DNA of 64,000 nucleotides from Adineta ricciae (taxonomy: Eukaryota > Rotifera > Eurotatoria > Adinetida > Adinetidae), in NCBI GenBank assembly GCA_905250025.1, contig CAJNOJ010000100.1, forward strand, positions 216,520 to 280,519. The letters run 5' to 3'. The notes under the pieces were generated by a model. That model worked only from the letters and a program-made list of their open reading frames with translations, did not search any database and was not told the origin of the DNA. A program made the translations under genes and the position numbers. Positions 59,401 to 64,000 of the stretch are shown in pieces (the stretch's first letter is position 1; every line of letters begins with the position of its first letter).

Positions 59401-60897
59401 AATCATTTGTAATGATAAAGACTCATGGTTAATTATCACTGAACTTCATCTATTCGGCGATAATCTTCAACAAATTCAAGTAAACTTTTCGCAAAAATGA
59501 TGTATAATATGTAATTCTTTTCTGTATAGAAGTATCTTTTATCACAAAAGAATAAGATCATTTGGCTTCTCTGTGATCCTTCCTATGAAACTCAAATACC
59601 TCGTATGTCACTCGATTAGTATAGAACACTATTGTTTTATGTTTTTTTTAGATTGGTTAACTCAACGATGTTTACAAGTTTATCTAACTGATTCAACTCC
59701 ATCTGCACTTCAACTTCGCTTTCAACAAAAACTTCTGCCAAATAATAAATTTTGCCAACACAAAAAACAAATCGAACAAAATTTAGATATTCACACTTAT
59801 TTAATCTCGAAACGAGTTTTTGCAAAAAACTGGACAAAGTAAGAACTATATTGGAGTACGCATTCTGAAAACCATACTTTTTATTCATAGTCTAACGGAA
59901 ATTAATCTGTACATGGACCTAAATCATCACATCAATACTAATCAATCGAATATGATTGATTATACAAATTATATTCAAACTGAAGACGAACAAATTCTGA
60001 TGAATTACATCCGACAAGTAAATATTCTATTCTGTGTTTAACACTTAAATCGTTCATACGAATTGATGTTTCTAGAGCACCGATCCGTGTACATTGGTTC
60101 GACAAATTTCTGATCCAATTCAACTACCAAGTGCGCATCTATTTGTCATCTTTCGACGTTTGTTTGCTGGTATACTTTTATCGAACGAAAGAGTTTCCTC
60201 GACGAAAGAAGATCAGATGATTTTTGTCGAATCGATTGTTCGTCATTATTTGGATCGTCTTCGGTCAATCGATTCTCATCAGTCATCACATTCATCTCCA
60301 ATTGATTTGTTTGTTTCAAACGAATGTGTTCTCATGCGAAAGTTATCGACTGCTTTGTGCCATCGAATGGATCATCTTTTGGAAGTTTTCGCTCGGGTCG
60401 AAGCTGCATCACCAGAAACGAAATTATTTATCCATTCAATTTTACACGATTTCGCTATGGCCAACTTTGTTAGAAATTATCAATTAACTTTGGAACATCT
60501 CTATAAAATGAATTCGAACGATGTTAATTTGAAGTTCATTCGACGACGAAGACAATTTCTTCAACTTATACGTCGTAAACGCGATGACAATCTTCTCTTT
60601 CATGTAAGTTGAATTGGATTCAATAAACTCAAACTTCTGTATCATGTTTTTTAGTTAAAATGTGATCATAAACACGATAGATCGAATGCTTTGACAGTGT
60701 CAGGTGTACACTCATCAACGAATATCGATGCAAAAGGTTTAAATATTTCTTTGGATGTGAGTTGCTCTACTGATGCTCCTGTTCTGTCGAGCATTATATT
60801 GGATACAAATGCTCCATGCTACCTTCCAGTGATGAATAATGATAAAGAAAATAATTCCGAGCTTATTTTATTGTCGATTGATAAACCTCAAAGTTAA
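44491..60897 (+). CDS. dynein heavy chain with degenerate AAA1 (axonemal or DNHD1-like)
   Basis: One gene of several dozen exons split by mostly 50-60-bp introns. The first exons (44491-44588, 44639-44734) join in frame, and it ends at 60897; the product should be well over 4,000 residues. Order: long tail (to about 50.7 kb), linker, AAA1 at about 51.2 kb, AAA2 P-loop GQSGSAKS at 52510, AAA3 SEQGFGKTT at 53784, AAA4 ANQIGLGRQD at 55085, stalk coiled coils at 55.9-56.35 and 56.6-56.95 kb around the microtubule-binding tip (KADYDEIRTFRQPPQPVLAV at 56305), AAA5 with Walker B IVIVDECD at 57896, AAA6, and a C-terminal domain. AAA1, the main ATPase of dyneins, has KPQSGRLTT for GPAGTGKTE and VLKDMQR for CFDEFNR, so it probably cannot hydrolyse ATP. 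It may act as a structural or regulatory dynein. The frame is otherwise open. Confidence 0.85.
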
Positions 60898-61596
60898 AAG
60901 ACAATGAAAGAACGAACTTTTTGACGCCTTTATATATTTTCTTGTACTTTTACTTATTTGCCGGTTTTTTTACACAATAAATAACAAGACTTTCAATGAA
61001 CAAAATTAGTGTATTTATCCAATAGACTGATCGGATCGAATTAAAGATTCATGTGCATTGAGATCTTTGCGCACGAGTATACAATGAAATAACTTTCTTG
61101 CGAGCATTTTAGCTGAATTACCTCGATAACTAATTCGATATATTCGTTAAGATCGCATGATTCATAAGTGCCATATAAGACGCCGATAAGAATGAATTCG
61201 CTTTGGGTGTGAGAGTTTTCAAGTTGTAAACATACTCATTGAAATCGAATATTTGCAAAATATTTTGTGACATCTTCGGATATTAAATATAAGTCATGTT
61301 CTCATGTAGCTATAATACTATTATATATGGAGACTATGCCGTGACACATACTCGATTCAGTCTTGTCTTTGAAAAATACTAACTAATCTGATTTTTCGAA
61401 AGCAGCGAGCTTGTATGCAGTTTCGAGTAAATTTATGCATTACAGATCTCTATCCGATTTCCTGTTTCTTTCGAAAATTCTTGCTTTTTTCAATACTATA
61501 AGAATTACATTCATTTAACTACTGGACTGAATAGACAACAGTCTTTAATATATTTTTCCTTAGTTAAAAAAGATGATTAACCGAAGACATGAAATA
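60898..61596. other. intergenic region
   Basis: The 3' flank of the dynein gene, with ACACAATAAATAA at 60972 as a likely polyadenylation signal; AT-rich, nothing else seen. Confidence 0.45.
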
Positions 61597-61815
61597 CTAA
61601 GTTATACATATGTTCATACAACATGCAATGATTTTGTTGTCATTGTCGATTCGTTGATAATACCATCCATATAAGCAAACACTCGCCACAAGATTGCTTT
61701 TAATCGATGATAAGGATGAGATCTCATTGCTGTCATGATTTCTATCACGTACACTTGAAGAAATTTTTGTGCTCTTGGATTTACGTGGTGAATACGATGA
61801 ATTTCTCGGTTTCAT
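61597..61815 (-). CDS. short Ser/Lys-rich open frame, doubtful
   Basis: An ATG-started frame of 72 residues: a basic Ser-rich first half (KPRNSSYSPRKSKSTKISSS) and a second half with VCLYGWYYQR and several cysteines. No family, signal peptide or splice support. It could be a small gene or the last exon of one, and is kept only because codon use looks plausible. Confidence 0.2.
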   Translation of the reverse strand: MKPRNSSYSPRKSKSTKISSSVRDRNHDSNEISSLSSIKSNLVASVCLYGWYYQRIDNDNKIIACCMNICIT

Positions 61816-62286
61816 TGGTCTAAAGTATATAAAACCAATGGTGAAATCATCAGAAACTGTTCCGATCGACTGAAGAAATAGAAAGAGGTTCCTTCTCAGT
61901 TTATCGGTCTCTATGTACGAATTCTCGTCATCTTTACTTTTCTATGCACAACCAAAATCAATGGACCCGTTAAAAATTTGTTCGCAAAGTTCATCACCGT
62001 GAAGTTTTAAATTATTTTCGGTATGCTTAACGATTCCACCTAAAAAATGAAAACGTCCTTTCAATTTTCCCAAGCCACATTGCACAAATTAGAAACAAAT
62101 CGAACAGTGAGCAGCCTCCTGTCATCTCCTTACTCTCTATTCATCAAATCAACAATTCGGACAATGAAATTCTGTCTTACCTGCTATTTTCAAATCACTG
62201 ATCATATTGCCGAAATGGAAAATCGTTTGACTAAAGCGATCTTCCTTAATGCACAAAAAATAAATTTCGGGCATGGAAAACTGTTC

Positions 62287-62709
62287 TTACAGCTTGTTAT
62301 TAAATAAGCGTTGGTCCAATTCATTGCAACTGTGTCTGATAGCTATGAAATAAAGAGGTGAATCACGGTGACAAAAGCTCCAAATCTCATCAAATATTCG
62401 TTTGGCGTCGCCGCTCCATGCAGATAAACGCAAGGCGTGCGCAGGCACTGTTAGATTCGAAATAAATGATCCATGAATTGTTTCGGCTGACGATTGTTGA
62501 CAATTATTATAAGTTGACAATCGGTCAGTAATTTCGAAAAGTTCATCCAGAAGCTTTGAATGAAAAGCAAAGAAAAACGTGACGAAATTGGTCTGGAATT
62601 GGCACATTTTTACCTTGAACACGCTTTCTTCATAATCAGGAGACTCTTTATCGAACATTTCGGCGAGGACAAATTTATAATTTGCGTCAGCATAACTGGA
62701 GCTTGTCAT
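62287..62709 (-). CDS. hypothetical protein, possibly incomplete
   Basis: An ATG-started frame of 140 residues (SSSYADANYKFVLAEMFDKE, then RLSAWSGDAKRIFDEIWSF). An internal stretch bounded by AAG|GTAAAA and TTCAAAG is exactly 60 bases, so it can be either spliced or translated. A GTAAGA donor near the end could lead to a further exon at about 62256-62195 reading EDRFSQTIFHFGNMISDLKI, but the phase does not join cleanly. That leaves either a gene with an unseen exon or a slightly decayed one. No family is recognised. Confidence 0.35.
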   Translation of the reverse strand: MTSSSYADANYKFVLAEMFDKESPDYEESVFKVKMCQFQTNFVTFFFAFHSKLLDELFEITDRLSTYNNCQQSSAETIHGSFISNLTVPAHALRLSAWSGDAKRIFDEIWSFCHRDSPLYFIAIRHSCNELDQRLFNNKL

Positions 62710-62845
62710 TTTGATATTAGAAATGAACTGTTTGAAATTGCTGATACCTGGATATGGATTTGTATGTTCCGCATGTATTAAATGTGTTTATAGAATAGAT
62801 CGATCATTGCTGTCTGTCTATTTCTAACCATTAAAGAGTATATAT

Positions 62846-63007
62846 TTAGAAGCAGCACAAACGCATACATGGCGGCACACGATAATGTGAGCCGATCGGT
62901 TCAAGCATAGAGAATGCACTGTGTTTTTCGATTAAATTAGCATTCTGAAGCAAGAAAAACAGTGCAACAACTACAACACTCATCAGACAAGGATTCAAGA
63001 CATGCAT
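62846..63007 (-). CDS. short secreted peptide candidate
   Basis: From the in-frame ATG at 63007 a 53-residue product has a textbook signal peptide (LNPCLMSVVVVALFFLLQNA) and a mature part of about 28 residues (IEKHSAFSMLEPIGSHYRVP, then three cysteines). This is the shape of a secreted peptide or peptide hormone precursor, though no amidation Gly-Lys/Arg site is visible. A TATAAAA lies only some 8 bases before the ATG, too close to be its TATA box, so either the start or the promoter reading is wrong. Confidence 0.3.
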   Translation of the reverse strand: MHVLNPCLMSVVVVALFFLLQNANLIEKHSAFSMLEPIGSHYRVPPCMRLCCF

Positions 63008-63196
63008 CTTTTTATAGCGAATGTTGCTGGTAGTGAGCCTTGTTTTCATCCCTTTCTAGGAACGAAGATTTAGAATTTTCACTATTGAATTAAACTGATA
63101 ATTATTATCTCCAGTTTATCCTCATAACTAAAAACATATTTTCACTATATCAACTGCAATTTCCTTGAAACTAAAACAAGTATTTATAAAGATCAC

Positions 63197-63247
63197 CCCA
63201 GGTCGATCAATCCCATACGCGGATCCTGTCGGATTTGTTGACCTGGG
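63197..63247. mobile_element. minimal copy of the CCCAGGTC MITE
   Basis: Only 51 bases: CCCAGGTCGATCAATCCCAT, a short GGATCC-containing middle, then CGGATTTGTTGACCTGGG. It consists of the two inverted ends almost back to back, with the same terminal words as the copies at 997-1211 and 8112-8396. A deleted relic or a foldback minimal form; no clear target duplication. Confidence 0.65.
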
Positions 63248-63743
63248 GAATGCTGGTCAATGAAAATATTCGACACGCTATTATTTTCGTGACTATATAG
63301 AAAAGAATCAGTTGTTGGTTGTAAAACACAGGTAGCACTCAACACTATTGGCTGACAAATGGGTACTTAGTTCGTTTCATACATGAAGAACAATTTTGGC
63401 CTTGTGTTAATTCTAACGTGTGACACATTGTCATGATTCAACTGAGGATTAGTAATAAGCGCAGTGCCTTATTTGTTTTTCAAAGCGTTTGAGCATGCTC
63501 AGCAGTAGAAGAATTCTTTCCGGAAAGGGTCGGCGAATCCGAAGGATGAGCGTTACTTGTCTTATTTCACGCATTTTAAATAGATGATAGAAAAGATACA
63601 AGAAAAAAAAGCAAAGTTGTTCTTTATCTTGCAGCGAAATTTTCACGGCCGCATACGATAACAGCGCAGTTATTCAGTAGAATTTGTAATGGCTTTTGAG
63701 TTGAATTATGATTCACTTCTTTATCATTTTCATTTATTTCGAG

Positions 63744-63751
63744 TATAAATA
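63744..63751 (+). promoter_or_regulatory. TATA box of the tandem-repeat gene
   Basis: TATAAATA about 76 bases before the ATG at 63827. With a start site about 30 bases downstream the 5'UTR would be short and unspliced. Confidence 0.6.
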
Positions 63752-63826
63752 AGGACCCCATCATACATGAGATTATAACATTTACATATACTTTGTATTG
63801 CATTAACTTTCAAAAACTTCGTAATA

Positions 63827-64000
63827 ATGTCAGCACCCTCATCGTCTGATAACTCGACGCATCAGCTGGGCGAAGATGGCGCGGGACAGCGGCATTTACT
63901 GGGCCAAGACGGTGCCGGACAACGTAAGTTACTTGGTGAAGATGGTGCTGGACAACGCCATTTACTCGGTCAAGATGGCGCGGGACAGCGTCATCTACTC
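63827..64000 (+). CDS. tandem 11-residue repeat protein, runs off window end
   Basis: The ATG at 63827 opens a frame to the window edge. After SAPSSSDNSTHQ come four exact-length 33-bp units (63866-63898, 63899-63931, 63932-63964, 63965-63997), each encoding LGxDGAGQRxL, with x alternating Glu and Gln (GED, GQD, GED, GQD). Synonymous codons differ between units, so purifying selection on the peptide, or old duplication, is likely. The repeat is Gly/Gln/Asp-rich, hydrophilic and probably disordered. There is no signal peptide. GC content is markedly higher than around it. No family is recognised; a stress-protectant or structural role would be a guess. GTAAGT inside unit 2 is read through in frame. 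Confidence 0.65.
   Translation, partial: MSAPSSSDNSTHQLGEDGAGQRHLLGQDGAGQRKLLGEDGAGQRHLLGQDGAGQRHLL

Noticed and set aside
62047-62307. Plus-strand open frame
   Set aside because: Partly antisense to the minus-strand hypothetical gene; no domain, no splice support.
63010-63020. TATAAAA as promoter of the short secreted peptide
   Set aside because: It lies only about eight bases before the ATG, too close for a TATA box.
63900-63935. GTAAGT as a splice donor in the tandem-repeat gene
   Set aside because: The frame and repeat period continue straight through it.
1-64000. CRISPR arrays, tRNA or rRNA genes, LTR elements or LINEs, telomeric repeats
   Set aside because: None seen by eye: no regular spaced repeats beyond those listed, no cloverleaf or reverse transcriptase motifs, no tandem TGTGGG-like runs. 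A tRNAscan or repeat-library search could still find weak cases.

Overview
The window looks like nuclear DNA of a bdelloid rotifer (Adineta/Rotaria-like). The reasons are AT-rich sequence, many GT-AG introns of only about 50-60 bp, families typical of bdelloids (F-box proteins, rhodopsin-like receptors with few introns, coiled-coil plus beta-propeller proteins, LDLa/EGF-module proteins), and animal genes lying beside intron-poor genes of bacterial type. This assignment is an inference from gene content; no ribosomal or organellar marker is present.

Layout. 1-9300: two copies of a segmental duplication. Each carries the C-terminal part of a CMTR1-like cap methyltransferase (minus) and a divergent small acidic/coiled-coil gene (plus). 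They flank an F-box gene (minus, 5213-3147). Copies of one short inverted-repeat element (MITE) interrupt both coiled-coil genes. 9856-11317: flavin monooxygenase closest to bacterial trimethylamine monooxygenase. 11.6-15 kb: a decayed and an intact Fringe-like GT31 glycosyltransferase around a Ser-rich unknown gene. 15-22.3 kb: coiled-coil/propeller protein, GPCR, MORN-repeat protein with an ADP-ribosyltransferase-like tail, bacterial DUF2891-type gene, opsin-like GPCR and C2-domain protein. 23.1-24.9 kb: Hsp104/ClpB-type gene under a perfect heat-shock element. Its middle is missing at an ambiguous base, and an intron holds a complete secreted-protein gene on the other strand. 25-28.4 kb: Cys-rich protein and ubiquitin-specific protease. 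29.6-33.4 kb: a sixteen-exon TGN38/46 (TGOLN2)-like type I membrane protein with two alternative last exons, both encoding a tyrosine-sorting-motif tail. 34.6-38 kb: decayed LDLa/EGF-module gene. 38.9-40 kb: another GPCR. 40.5-44.2 kb: gene fragments, a small tentative gene and a MITE-like repeat. 44.5-60.9 kb: one large dynein heavy chain gene whose AAA1 nucleotide site is degenerate. 61-64 kb: mostly intergenic, ending in a TATA-driven gene of 33-bp tandem repeats cut by the window edge.

There is no operon-like logic. The common thread is genome plasticity: probable horizontally acquired genes, tandem and segmental duplication, MITE insertion into genes, a nested gene and alternative terminal exons. 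The only two ambiguous bases (7252 and 23651) both sit at structurally abnormal junctions, so those two places should be treated as possible assembly errors.
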